DNA from: Capronia americana
Lineage: Eukaryota; Ascomycota; Eurotiomycetes; Chaetothyriales; Herpotrichiellaceae
Assembly (NCBI GenBank): GCA_016110215.1
Contig: JADWQD010000008.1
Span: 496,001 to 560,000 of the forward strand
Direction: 5' to 3'
DNA: 64,000 bases
The position numbers were made by a program, and so were the translations under genes. Positions 44,310-56,800 of this stretch are shown here, one piece after another (position 1 is the stretch's first letter; every line of letters starts with the position of its first letter). The notes below the pieces were generated by a model. It was not told the origin of the DNA. It saw only the letters and a program-made list of their open reading frames with translations, and ran no database searches.

Positions 44310-45599
44310 GCAGTACGTCCGCGTGATCTTGTAGAGGGGCATCGTGGATGTTCCACCTGCCTTGACAGAGCTCAGATATAGATATACATGTTCCGTAAAG
44401 ACAAACACAATCTGGTTTGGGTCTGAGAGGCATTCTCGTAGTTTTCCCACACGAACCTCGAATCACTTGACAGTTTCTGTCCTCCATTCTCGCTTAGATG
44501 TCGACGAAGGTATCAGACTTTGCAACCTTTTGCGATTGGTTTCCCGTTCTTGGTCAGCTAGCCCGACCATCAGAAGAGAGAGAGAGAGAGAGAAACGATG
44601 TTCGTCATGAAGCCGGGGGTATATACAACGTCCGCGAACGTCATTACTACAGTCTTTCCTTGAATTCGTCTAATGAAACGCGCGTTATGCGTTATGGACC
44701 CCTGCCACTCTACACAGCCAATACAACTATACACAGGAGAGGTTCTCAGACGCCTAGAACATCCTCAAACCAGGTTAGCAACTTGCTAGTGAGCAAAAGG
44801 AGTGCGGCCGCGTACAACTTGCATTAAGTTGGCACTAAGTTTCATTTGACGACTTCATGGAAAGACTGAGTATACCCATACCGTCTCGAGTTGCAACTTT
44901 TACAGCTGCAACGCCCATGGCCTTCACACGAGATGTTGTTGCCCCTGCCACAACCTAGCCTCTTTCATGCTGTAACAGCTGTTTGAACTTGACATATGAG
45001 CATCTGATCCTGTATCTAGTATTCATTGGTCTTTGACTCTTTTGAACAAACAGAATGAGCAGTCTGGGGGTCAACCACCGCTGCAGTTACCAGTATGAAG
45101 ATGGTCGTGGAAAGATATTTATATAGATAGGCATTTTGCCACTTATGTAGAAAGAGTTTTTACTCGGCCGTCAGAAGGCCCACTCCATACGAGGCAAATT
45201 GGGATAGAACTGGACCCCGGGGTGAAGATTGATGCTTGGGTCTTCGGATGCTGGCACGGAGTACAGTGAGTTCGATTGTCCTCCAACGAAGGCAACGGCA
45301 AGAACTCGGCCCCTAGTGATCCGACGGCGACGGGACGAACCAACCAAATTTCGCAGGTTCACCATGTCCTAGACACGCCCCTGGAAAGATAGATATCGCG
45401 TTCATCCGGCTAGCTCGTTCCCACGATGGTGTTCAATACTTCAGACTAACGACTACCAAGACCGAATACCGGTCGTGACAAACCCCCCTCTCCAATCCTC
45501 ATGCCTCCCGTGTACATAGCTTGCGGCGGTCTTCACAAGCTCGTTTGACGAATGCCAACTTTTCCTCTTCCTCCCTCCCATACCATCCGTTGACAAAGA
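44310..45599. other. Intergenic region between convergent transporter and PRP8
   Basis: About 1.29 kb. Contains an AG microsatellite (44575-44593). A 64-codon minus-strand open frame at 45171-45365 has an ATG but no recognisable family and was not called. Otherwise 3' flank. Confidence 0.4.
44575..44593. repeat. (AG)n microsatellite
   Basis: Perfect AG run of about 19 nt downstream of the DHA1 transporter. Confidence 0.8.
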
Positions 45600-48500
45600 C
45601 TAAGCAAAAGCATCCTCCCGATCCGCCCAAATATCCTCCAACTCGTTAAAACTGCTAAAGTGAACTGGCCGATGCAAATCGTCATAGAACCTCTTCGGCG
45701 TATCGATCTTGACGTAGACAGGTCTCTTTTCGACGGTCGAGAACTGGGCACCCATAAAACTGTAATTCCACACGTCCGTCTCGGGTACCAGGAAGTAGCC
45801 GCGGATCTTGTCCGAGAGGAGGAGTTGGGTTTTGACGCCAAATGTAGTCGAGAATCCAGAGGGATTGTCGGACTGGGTGTCCTTGTTTTGGGCACCCCAG
45901 GTGTAGCCTTGTGGAGTGAGGGACCAGGAGCTGAGGGAGACGGAGCCGGGTGTGAAGTTGACCGTCAAGGTGATGGTCTTCTTGTCCCATGTCGGGTGTT
46001 GCGCCATCAGGCGGGAGTGCATGGTCACATCTGACGCCGGCATGTAGGATGTCTCATTTCCTGATGCGGTGTGGATGATGCCCAGAGGTTCCATGTTCTT
46101 CAGATATTCGTGCTGAGGTAGTTGCTGCGGGAGTTGTACCTCACGAGTGGAGCCGACTTGAGGCACCAGCACGATCGTACGGATCTCCTTGATCTGGTCG
46201 TTGTCTGGCGGAGACGAGCCATAGAGGTACCCAGCCACTTGAACACGGAGATCGGCGATGGTGATAAATTTCTTGAGGACGTTCTTAGGCAGGATGTAAG
46301 TGTATGACTCCTCGGCCTCCTGAGCATCATCGCCGGAGATGTAAATGTTGTTCGCACGAGTCCGGAGGTTCGACGTGGCAATGGCTCGAGTTCGCCATTC
46401 GGTCTTCGACGCAAAAGATTGCTGTTCATATTGAGACGTAGTGGTGACGATGATTTCTTCACCTCGGACGTTTTGCGTCTTGGTGGTGACAGCAGTCAAC
46501 TGTTGCTGTTCCAATTGCTGCTTCTCGATCTCGGCAGCTTGTTGTCTTTGCATAGACGGCGCCGACACCTCCATACCCAGGATGATATCACGCACTTCAC
46601 TGCGGGTCAGAGACTGGACATTGACATTGTTCTTCTTGCCATAGTCGTTGAGGATCAAATCTCGCAGCTGGACCTCCACCTTGATCCAGTCTTCATCCGA
46701 AAGCGTAGGCCAGATGTGATGTGCCTGAGTAATGACGGTCTTGTCAGGCCTCAGAAGCAGCTTGGTCTTATCCGTGTTCACATGCAGTGCACGCAGGATG
46801 AGGATCAGTCTTGAAAATGCCGTGTAAGAGGAGATCGTCTTCAGCCACTCATCGTACAAGTTGAAGAGCACCATCTGGGGCTCCTTGGCCTGTAGAATCA
46901 TGTCCGCCAACTTCTCGACCTTCATTGCTGCCTGGAAGGGCAACTGGAGTTCTGAAGCCCGGATGGAAATGTTGGGGAAATCCAGCAGGTGGACCTCCAG
47001 CGGATCGAGGAGACCTTTGCGCGTCACAATCAGCTGCTTGGGCTGTTCTTCGACGGGCAACGATCTGATGAGTGCGGCCACTTCTTCGGCGGTCTTCCAC
47101 TTGGCTAGCTGTCCCAGACGCTTCTGCCCGGCCCAAACACTGGTGTGGATGATCTTCAAGAACAGCTGACCAGTTTTGGGATTGAAAATAAAGATTGCGC
47201 CCTGCAAAGATTCATCAGCTCGTGTACTTTAAACTCGAAACAGTCTCCCGCGGAGGAGAGGAACTCACATTGATCGGTTTCGTGGTCAAATTCCCCTCAA
47301 ACGTCTTGTGGATAGTCACCTACAAACATGTTAGTATCTATATCGGTTGGCCCGAGGTTTGGGAGGGCGGGTCTGGAAGTCCATCAAGCAGGACACTTTC
47401 TTACTCACCCTGTATACATTGGTGTCGTCAATAAACAACTGAGTCTGATTGCTGAATAATTCCGAATAGTTCTGAGAGTTGAGGAATTCTTGAGTACTTT
47501 CAGAGGCATACAGCTGCAGACCTTTCCGGATGCGCTCGCGCAGCACATACAGCGCGGGATTGGACTTCATGATCTTCGCCATTGCTTGCTGGACCAACGC
47601 CTTCAGACCCGGGAAGTATTGCCCGTACGCGGAGTAGAGATTGTATGCGAGGTCAATACCGATCATCAGACCAGTTGCCGAAGGATAGATGCTCATGCTG
47701 TCGGTCGTATAATCGAGGTACTTGGCTCGGACGTATCGTTCGATGTCGTGAGAGTCGTAATCGCCGTAGCGCAGCTGGACATCGACCCAGAACTTGTTCG
47801 TCGTGTTTGCCTCGATCTGATCCTTGGTGTCGAACAGCAGAGACGGTCGCGTAACATTCCACTTGTGGCTGGCGAACAGCAGGATATCCGCGCAGGAGCT
47901 GTTCATCTTGTATGACTTTCTGGGATGGATTGTCTCCTTTTGCACAGTTTCGATACCCAACTGTTCGAGTTCTTGATCAAAGACCTGGCACAGATCCATG
48001 ACAACACTCTCATGGATCTTCTGCCACAAGTGGGCTCTGAAAATCTGGATCAAAGAGATCTTCAAGGTTGGGATCTTGCCGTGCAAGAAAATACCAGTCA
48101 AATCGAGTTGGACCTGGAAACCAACGTAGACATTTGCGCGGTTGATGGTTGGCGACCACCACAGAGTGAACCGTCGGTTCGGGATCTGGTTGAGACCAGA
48201 GCGCTGGGCGTTGGTAAGCTTCTTGAATTTCATCGATTCTTCGAAACCACTGGCACGTTCCCAGAAGAGACCCTCCCAGGACGGGAACGCCGTAGCTTTG
48301 AATAAGGTATGCTCCAGAATCGTCTCCACGCCGCCCAACGCCTGAATGACATCCGTTCTATACGCATTCAGGTTCCATAATTTTCCATCATGCCGCTGAC
48401 TCGTCCACCAGAAGGGGTTGCTCTTCATCAGCTGATATTGTTTGAACTCTGTGCGAGCACGGAAGCCTTTATCAAAGGACAAAGTACTTCTGTCTTTCTG

Positions 48501-49689
48501 GAAGAGCGTATTAATTCTGGGGAGGCCTCTGTCCCAGCTGTCTTCCAGATCTTCGAGGGTTAGACGACGGTTTTGCTGGTTCGCTTCCATTCGCTTCTGG
48601 GAATACTCCGTCCATACTCGTTGTGAGTCGATGAATTCGGCTTCCCAGGGGATGATGTATCGGAAGATGTTGGGGATCAAGGTCTCTTCGTCGTGAGACA
48701 TACCCGAGCGATAATGCGTGACACCAGTATCTGTCTGCTTGGACCATCGCTTGTCGCTTGTCGGGATCAAGATGTGAGAACCGGAGATCATGCCTAGACC
48801 GCCCAGTTCCTTTGGCGTGTAGAAGACAGCAGGCGGGAAACGTGAAGGCATCTTCGAGTTCAGGCCAATCTTGACACGAGTCTGGATCTTCGTCTCACAC
48901 TTCACGATGGTGTCGAGCAGGTTGACGGTGGAAACAGCGGCTTCTCGATAGTACGTGAAGAGGGCGATCAACGTAGTGTTCCACTTGTTCGCAATTTTCG
49001 TGAAGGTGGTGCTTCCCGACGACATAAGAATCTGCCTGATGCGATTGTTAAACTTCTGAATGTCTTCTTCCGTCACTTGAAGGAAGGCAAAGGCGGTCCT
49101 TTCCTTGGTCTCATTGTTGGCAAGAGCCCAGACGCTGTCCTTGACCGGGAACTCATCGTTCTGGGTTCGCAGCTTCGGCAAGATTCTGACTTCGAAACCG
49201 CACATGGAGAACAGCAGGTTGGGATTGTCACGCGAGTAGACGCTTGCAAAAGTATCGTCCCATTCAATTGTGGTGATAGAACGAGGCAGTCTGTTCTTCA
49301 GGTCCCAGAACACTGCACGACCGAGATTGACGTCGTGTCTCATCAGCCTCATCCTGGAATCTCGGGGCCAGCACTTTTTGTTTTTGTACCCGATTACATT
49401 CTCGAAATTGGGATCCGGCTGCTCGGTCAAGAAGCGCTGGATCAGATCTTTCGACTCTTCGGCGCTGAATCTGAAGAAGACCCAGATCTTGTCGATGTAT
49501 CTTGTGTACAACCGAATCGGGTGTCTGGTCTCCGTCTCTCGGTCACGGAACTGCAAGAAGTCATTCGGGCTCTGAGGCGGTCCAGCAAGCTCAGAAGCTC
49601 GCTGCAGACCAAGTAGAAGCAAATCGATGACCAGGCCGTAGTACTGGAAGACAAAGCCGGAGAATTGCAGCCCCCTGATCATACCATAG

Positions 49690-49720
<31 letters not shown>

Positions 49721-52700
49721 GCTGGACATTGTTCTTGGAAGTGATGTAGTCAGCTAGATTGTGGTCCATGATGAGTCGAAGCAGACGGTTGAGCAAAGTC
49801 AAATCGATCTTCTCGTAGATTTTGGACAGCTGAGTCTCGATCATTACATTGCACTCTCCATCCGCAGTCTCCCAAACATTGGTCAAGTTGTTGATACCTT
49901 GTGCCCATTTGTACACCAGAAGAGGTGGGACTTCTGAATCTGAAGGCTTGACCCAAGACGGGAAAAGATGTCGAGTATCCGCTTGGTACCAGAGATACTG
50001 ATCAAGGTATGCATCTGTGATCTTCTCGATTGGTTCGATGTCGTAGACGGGATTGATGGAGTTGTAGTTGTCATTCATGTCAATCCCGACCTCTTTGAAG
50101 GCTCTTTGGGTGAGCAAAAAGCGCTTGATTCTGGCCAGGGTGGTGCCCGGAGAATCATATGCTTGCTCAATCAACGCAAGTTCTTCTCGTTGACTCTGGT
50201 TCAATCTTCCTTTGACAGAGTAGGCTTCCCTGAGTCGCTCCAGAGCTAAGATGAGAATCTTGGTATCATGCTTGTACGAGACGCTGGGGAAAGGAATAGG
50301 TGAGAACTTCCGTGATTCAAGCCAGTGAACGGTGGTTGTGTAGATGGCGACAGCTTCTTCGGAAGACACGTATGGACCGTCTTTCATGTAGTTGTGCTGT
50401 CGCTCTTGTTCAGCCTTCAACCACAATCTTGTCAAACGGCCAAGGTTCTTCTTCGCCACGGTCTTGTCGACAGTCGCACCCCTCCTAATCCGCTCTCGGT
50501 TGTAGTGAGCAACCGAGATCCACCAATCGGCCTTGCTCTTGACGTATCGCAAGATGATGTTCTCGATCGGCGCAGGTAACCCAGGGACTTTCCAAGGAAT
50601 ATTGCTCTTCCAGCATCGCCACGCTTCAGAGAGATGTTGAAGTACAGTATTGACCTTGTTCTGTCTGATGCCTTCGGGCATCATGTCCATTAAATCTGCC
50701 ATGACTGAGGCACGGAGCTCGAGGTCGAAATGCGATTCAACTCGCTGCTTGGTGACGGTCTTCGCAACGCCCTTGCTGTGCCGGCCCTCGAACTGTCTCG
50801 AGAGCAGGTTACCGAGCCATCTCTCCAGCAGAGGAATGATTCCACGCATAAAGAAAAGCCAGACTCTCCAGGCTGGCGCCCAGAAACCACAACCAGGACC
50901 TTTACCAACCGGGCCAGAATTGAAACGGTAGTAGATCAAGTGCTTCAGATCTTTGCAAGAGCGGATCTGATGCATGAGCTTGTACTTGTATCGGTACATA
51001 CCAGTCAGCTGGCCCACGTGATTGAAAGCATAAAGGATACCATCAGCGAGCTGGAAGGCATCGATGTTGCCAAGTCGATACTGAACTTGAGCATCGACAA
51101 TGAGCTTTGTCAATCTCAAGATCTCGCGCATCAAGTGGAAAGCGTTGCCGAATCTTGACTTCTTGCGTTCCTTGGTGGTCAAAGTCTTGACTGGCTTGAG
51201 ATTGAAGTTGTAATCCAGATGCAGATAAGTCAAGTTCTTCCGATGGATGAGGAGATTCAGCATGTTGAAACCTTGGCGGCAGACCTGTAAGCCGGCTTCA
51301 ACCCAGTCAATGCTGGTCTGTTGGAAGAATTTTGTGGATTTGAGCGTCTTAAGGAGATCCTGCTTGTTATGCGCCTTAGGTTTCTTGCGATGTAGTTCAT
51401 TCAAAACATAGCTTTTCAACAATTTCTGATATGAGACCCGAACCTTGACAGGCTGACCAGGAGGGCAGTGCTCGAGATACCATTGCTTGACGAGTGGCAC
51501 ATCCTGAGCCCGAACCATTTTTCCGGATCTCCGATCAAACGGGAAGGGAGCCCACCACAAAGCAATAGCGGAAGCCGTCTCACTTGTGTACAGCTCTTCG
51601 TCGGCAAGGAATGGTTCGACATTCCCCGGAAGCTCAAATTCGTCGTCCTCATTGTTGCCTACACCAAAGATCTCGTCTTCATGGCTGATTGTGATGTTCT
51701 TTGGCGCGACTGAGCGTGATGAAATGGGGTTGATGGCAGGATCGAAATAGAAGGCCGGCAGGTTCGGGTCCTCTGCTCTGACGGAGACAATCTGAGGGTG
51801 CGAGTACCACGACAGCTTAACGCTTCGTGGCAGGGAATTGTACAGGTATGGGAATGCAACTCTGTACTCAGTCCGAATAGGCGCACGGAAGATGATTCGG
51901 TCGATGGCGTTGAATTCACCGAAGTCTTCGTCGTTAGGGTCGATGTCCTTGTACAACGGCTCGAAGCGAGGCCCGCCCGGGATTGCGACGTTGAGGGCCT
52001 TGGCGGTGAAGAAACTCTCCCGATCGAACATGTGGAAGTAGTTCTTGTCCACCACATCGCTCAGCAGCTGATGCGACAATCTGTAAAGCGTAGCCATTTG
52101 CGGCAACGACAAATTCCATGTCTTGTAACTCGGGCCGTTGACGTGTGGAGTGTCCAGCAGAGGTCGATGATCGTAGAACCACTCATAGATGGGACCGTCC
52201 TCGTTCTCGTCCAGCTCCATCTGTATAGGCTCCAGAGGCTCCACGTCTTCAATGTTCTCCGACCATGACAATGGTGGCTCTTCGTCGTCGAAGGGAGGGA
52301 ATCGCATGCGCTTGAAATGTCGTCTGTCGCTCTTTTCCCGCCTCATCGACACCCACATAGTTGCCCATTGCGCGTGAAATATGGGCTCGATGACTCGTGG
52401 CGTCTCGTTGACGAGCGTCAGGCATCCATTGACGTGGTACAGCACCTTCACCTCCCGGGCGCTCTCCCACGGCATCGGCATGTTCTCCAGCAACTTGAAG
52501 ACAGCATGGGGCATGTACTTCAGCGCACCCAGGTAACTTCTCTTGTCACTGCTGAACTTCTTCTGACTGACATCCCCGATATCTCTGACGATTTTGCGTA
52601 GATGCTCCGGAGGCATGTCCGCCTTTTGGGTCTCGACGAAGCCACCCTTGCGTTTTTCACCATATCGATTACGCTGTGTCCGAAGCCACTCTTTCTTCTT

Positions 52701-52847
52701 CTGCGCGAACTTGGCGACTCGGGGATCGACTGGGGGACGATAACCCGGCGGCGGAGGTGCCATACCAGGAGGCGGTGCCATACCGGGAGGGGGAGGAGGA
52801 GCACCGGCGCCCCATCCTGGCGGAGGTGGAGGTGGAATCGAGGCCAT
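45600..52847 (-). CDS. prp8: Pre-mRNA-splicing factor PRP8 (U5 snRNP core)
   Basis: Largest and most conserved spliceosomal protein; it scaffolds the U5 snRNP and the catalytic core. Three coding exons (52847-47409, 47319-47269, 47201-45600) join to 2363 residues, the normal length. The middle exon is only 51 nt (VTIHKTFEGNLTTKPIN). In order: a Pro/Gly/Met-rich N-terminus (MASIPPPPPPGW), then GPIYEWFYDHRPLL, the reverse-transcriptase-like core, the linker and endonuclease-like region, the RNase H-like domain and the C-terminal Jab1/MPN domain in exon 3 (GYLYGSSPPD, PLGIIHTASGNETSY, GYFLVPETDVWNY). I chose MASIPPP at 52847 because the frame upstream has only GTG. No intein is present. A 5' UTR intron is likely. 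Confidence 0.97.
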
Positions 52848-52870
52848 TCTCTGGTTAGGAGTCGTGGTCA

Positions 52871-52942
52871 CTGCTTTGACAGAGAGGATGAACTTGATAT
52901 TCTGTCTCTGAAGTTGTGGTTGTTTTGTAGGTCGCTTACCAT
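52871..52942 (-). promoter_or_regulatory. PRP8 leader intron with upstream ATG at the splice junction
   Basis: On the minus strand an ATG (52942-52940) directly precedes a strong donor GTAAGC (from 52939). A plausible acceptor AAAGCAG ends at 52871, giving a 69-nt intron. After splicing the leader would read ATG-TGA, a start-stop element. Unspliced, the same ATG opens a 24-residue uORF ending at the same TGA. The PRP8 start lies 24 nt further on. Splicing itself is inferred. Confidence 0.45.
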
Positions 52943-53289
52943 TTATGAAGCGCTGCTTGCCCTCTGCTTCGGCCGAGAGGACAAGCTATGTCAAACACAG
53001 CGCTTCAATTACTCTTCCACCTCGCGATAGTCCTGGTGGGAAAAAGAGCAGATGGCGTCGCGACGAGGTTGGCTGGCGACGGTGATGCCTTCGATGCAAC
53101 TTTTCAGATCAAGTTGCCCGCCAAAGCGGGTCACTACAAGCTATTCCGAATGCGGAGTAGTCGCAAACTCTTGGCACACAACTGCGACTGGAGCCACCGA
53201 CCTGGCAATTTTCACGAGCGACTTCAAGTCCGACAACGACAATAATATCGCTCCATCCGTCCATCCATTGCTAGATCAAGACCGTCGCA
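52943..53289. promoter_or_regulatory. Divergent promoter of PRP8 and RPL34
   Basis: Two housekeeping genes start within about 440 bp of each other on opposite strands. No coding sequence is recognised. The interval must hold both promoters, but I name no specific element. Confidence 0.5.
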
Positions 53290-53800
53290 ATGGCAGGCGT
53301 CAGACTCCAGTACCGTCGCCGGAACCCGTATGTTCACCCGCACCCCAAACCGGCGACTGTTTCGAGGCTGGCTAACCAAATCATGAACGATGCAGTTACA
53401 ACACCTCCTCCAACAATGTCCGAGTGATCAAGACTCCCGGCGGCAAGCTCAGACTCCTACACATCAAGAAGCGAGGCACAGCCCCCAAATGCGGCGACTG
53501 CGGTGTTAAACTCCCAGGTGTAAGTTGCGTCCATGGAAGAGCCTATTTTCTACAAAATTGCTGTGCCAGGTTGGCTGGAACTATCCCTGATGATGATTTA
53601 TGATACAGGTCCCCGCTCTCCGACCTAGAGAGTATGCGACGACAAGCAGACCGAAGAAGACCGTCCAACGTGCATACGGCGGCTCAAGATGCGCCAACTG
53701 CGTGCGGGATCGGATCGTCCGTGCTTTCCTGATTGAGGAGCAGAAGATTGTGAAGAAGGTGCTCAAGGAGACGGAGGATAAGAAGAGAGGAAAGAAATGA
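53290..53800 (+). CDS. rpl34: 60S ribosomal protein L34 (eL34)
   Basis: Large-subunit cytosolic ribosomal protein. Three exons (53290-53327, 53396-53519, 53609-53800) join to 117 residues. The start MAGVRLQYRRRNPYNT and the two zinc-ribbon-type cysteine pairs (KCGDCG and RCANC) with VKLPGVPALRP are typical of eL34, as is the lysine-rich end (KKRGKK). First intron after only 38 nt of coding sequence, a usual pattern in fungal ribosomal protein genes. Confidence 0.96.
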
Positions 53801-56800
53801 TCGGTTGATTGATGAGTGATGTTCTGGTTGTTGAGGTTTGCAATCGAAGAATGCACCTCCACCAGAGGTCAGGCATGAGAAGGGGAGGCGCTGGGCATTA
53901 GTTTCTAACTCCCGAGAGTGACGGCTGCAGAACCGGTCTCAATGCTCTGCCTACCGAAATTTCAGAGGCGCCAAAATCCTCACGGCAAAAGTGTACTATG
54001 TGTCGAAGGCGATGCCGTGGCGACCTACCTGGTACATCCGGCAAGGTTATCACGAGCCAAATAGAAATCGACGGTCTCGGCCGAGCAAAATTCAGCGGGT
54101 TTCCAGTTACCATCCGTCAGTCTGTCGTTTCAGTATTGTTACCGTGGTGTTCTTTCCCGGCCCAGTCGCGGTTGCGTTCACCTCAACGTGGTCAATCAGG
54201 TATGTCCTTGTCGTGACACAGGTGAGCCAGTGTGCAAGCTCCGCAGTTCTGTCTGGTGTGCGTCGCTCCGTGTAGGTGATCTTAGTCTTACCTTGGTTAC
54301 TTCTCCGACATCGCAGCCTACTTACATCACCTGTCTTCAGCGTTAGCCCTGCTTCCTCTCATCAGCTCCTCACACCGGCGACCTGAATCTGACATTACCC
54401 TGCCACGGCAGATGACTCAGGTAGTCATCCGAGTATTCAGCTCTTCAATGGCACTGGAGTGCAGACTCGGCAGCCGAGAACCAGCTGAATCATAACTGGC
54501 ACGTGTTTGGCAGGTCGTCGTTCCTAACTAGTGTTGGGAGCGCAATCGCTCTGTCCGGCCTTCGTGTCCTTCCATGACGACGAACGGGCCACAGTAGTTG
54601 GATCGTGGCACAACACCACCCTCGGAGCAGTCCTACTCACCACAGACCGTCGAGCGCTGGGCGAGCGCGACCGACAAAGATGCGCATTGTCCTCTCCTGC
54701 AGCAGTGTTACTGTTGGCTGAGGCTGGTAGTTGCACCACGCAACGGCTCACAACGCTTTACCAGGGCGGGATTGAGGCAAAATGTCCTCGAGTTCTACTC
54801 ACGTTCCTCTGGGATCACTTTCCGTACATGCTACAAACAGCTGGGTGATCCTTCCCACGGTCAGCGTGTCGGGAGGTTTTGTCTCCGGACCATGGGTACG
54901 GAGTATTTGAAAGCTGTCTTCGGCAACGATCACAGAAGGAGTCGATGGGCCAAAAGCCAGCCTTTTGCCCTTGACTGGGGTTGTGGTACAGTGCCGCTGT
55001 CAAATCTGTCATATCTGCGGGTTGCCAGGCTAGTGACTCCTCAAGGAACCCTCCGGGGGTAAGTACTGGCTGGGAGACACCCTTGTGTGACCTGGCAGTC
55101 AGAACACCTGCCTGGCATGTGAGTTACTCGGTGATAGGCACAGTGGTATTCTCAACTGGGAGCCGTTGGCTGTTCGGCAGCCAGCCTCCGATGCCAGGCA
55201 CGGCCTGAACTGTACACAGCAGGTTGACGAGTTGCGGCAGACCGTCCCTCCAACTTCTAGCTATCACAACGACAGAAACCGTACTGGTACTGAAAGCCTT
55301 GGGGTTGTTGTGGGGGCGACACATCTGGTGACATGAGTGCATCTGTACGACAGGAGATCCCTCTCCCATGATGCTTGCCCTGGTCACTGACAGGGACGCC
55401 TCGAAACTCTACGGCTGTTTTATATGCCCTAGGAATATCGCAACCAACTAGACACTCAGTTGGGCGGAAGTCTTCCGGTGAACCTGGGACTTAGACCGAA
55501 CCAATCTTCTGTAGCCCTTCGTTATTTCAAGCTCAACCGTCTCAAAGACGAGTATCGAAAACGTGCTCCGTTCCGGCGAATGGAGGATAATGGGGGCGCC
55601 TGAAGTACCTATCATCCACCTCTTCAGGAGAGTACCACCGTCAGTGTTGCTTCATGAGCGACATGGGCAGCAAGTAGCAGAGTGAATTGTCGTGCCGCTC
55701 CCAATCGGAGAGTTTCATTCATGGCAAGGAGCAACGCCTTTGGCGCTAGCAGCTGTACTCGTAAAATAGCGTGGGATCCTGAAGGCTGGAACTGTAAGTG
55801 GCCAGATCAATACTCACGTTGAAACATTGCCTCAGCGACCGACCAGCCAAGAAATTAACATGGGAGTGGCCTGCTGAGCATCGCCTGCGCGAGGTTGTTT
55901 GATGCTGTGATACGATACAAGACGAATCTGAGTAGAAACAAGCTGGACGATCCTGCCACTGATCTCTGATTTGTTCAGTGGCAGGTTGTATGTCAGACGT
56001 TACGCGGCATATGTCAAGCACGTTGTGGTTGACCGACCTGGATGCGGATGATCGGGAATATGCATGGCGGGTTGACGGCACGGAGGCCGCCACGGAGGCG
56101 ACAGATTGATCATATTCGAATTTGAATGTCACCGAGGACGCTGAGATGACGGTCGCCCAAAGAGGTAGAGCATAAAAAAGTTGAGGATCGAGGGCAAATA
56201 GCTCGCCCAGGGTGTTAACCCGATCGAGTATCATCCTCGCCAATCGAGATTGAAATGATAGTGTGTTGCCTCCTGCATCGTAATGCGGTCCCTTGTAAAG
56301 CCATCTTTCGACGTTACGGAAGCTTTAGCCGTTGAGAGAGGCCGGCGTTGGGAGAATTCAGAGCGCTTCGGAATTCGTGTTCGCGCCTTTGCAAGGGGCT
56401 TGCCACTTCCACTGAGCAAAGTCCCCTTTGGGGGTGAGAAAAGTCGATTCCTGAGGTCGGCTTTACAATCCTGCAAAGAGGGGATAGGTCGAGACCGGGT
56501 CTCAAATCGCTACGGGCACGGCTGGATAGATCATGGGTCGTACCCATGCAGTTAATTCCAGCTCAGATTTATGCGGCAGCGAGTGTTCAGCCGCTTCTGT
56601 CGACTGGACAGCCTGCAGGCTGTCAGTCCGCATTCCATGCATGTTAAGGGAGCTGGTCCATGTCGAATGCATGTCGGAAGAATTGGCGGCAGGTTCTGGG
56701 TTCCAGATCGAAACTAACGGGGGATCGACATTTCGTCAACTCGAGCTATTTTCATCTTCTTCTGCTGAGCCGTAACCGAAGCTGAGATCCGAGATTCACC

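Noticed and set aside
45171..45365. 64-codon minus-strand open frame between DHA1 and PRP8
   Set aside because: It has an ATG and plausible composition but no homology, no splice context and another overlapping frame of similar length.
52848..52871. Extension of PRP8 to 52871
   Set aside because: The codon there is GTG and the bases coincide with a likely splice acceptor; ATG at 52847 is the family start.
54897..54905. TACGGAGTA motif, also present inverted near 32509
   Set aside because: Two short palindrome-like copies are not enough to claim a mobile-element or regulatory repeat.
55746..56243. 165-codon minus-strand open frame in the gene-poor gap
   Set aside because: About one frame of this length is expected by chance in a window this size; composition is not protein-like and no motif is seen.
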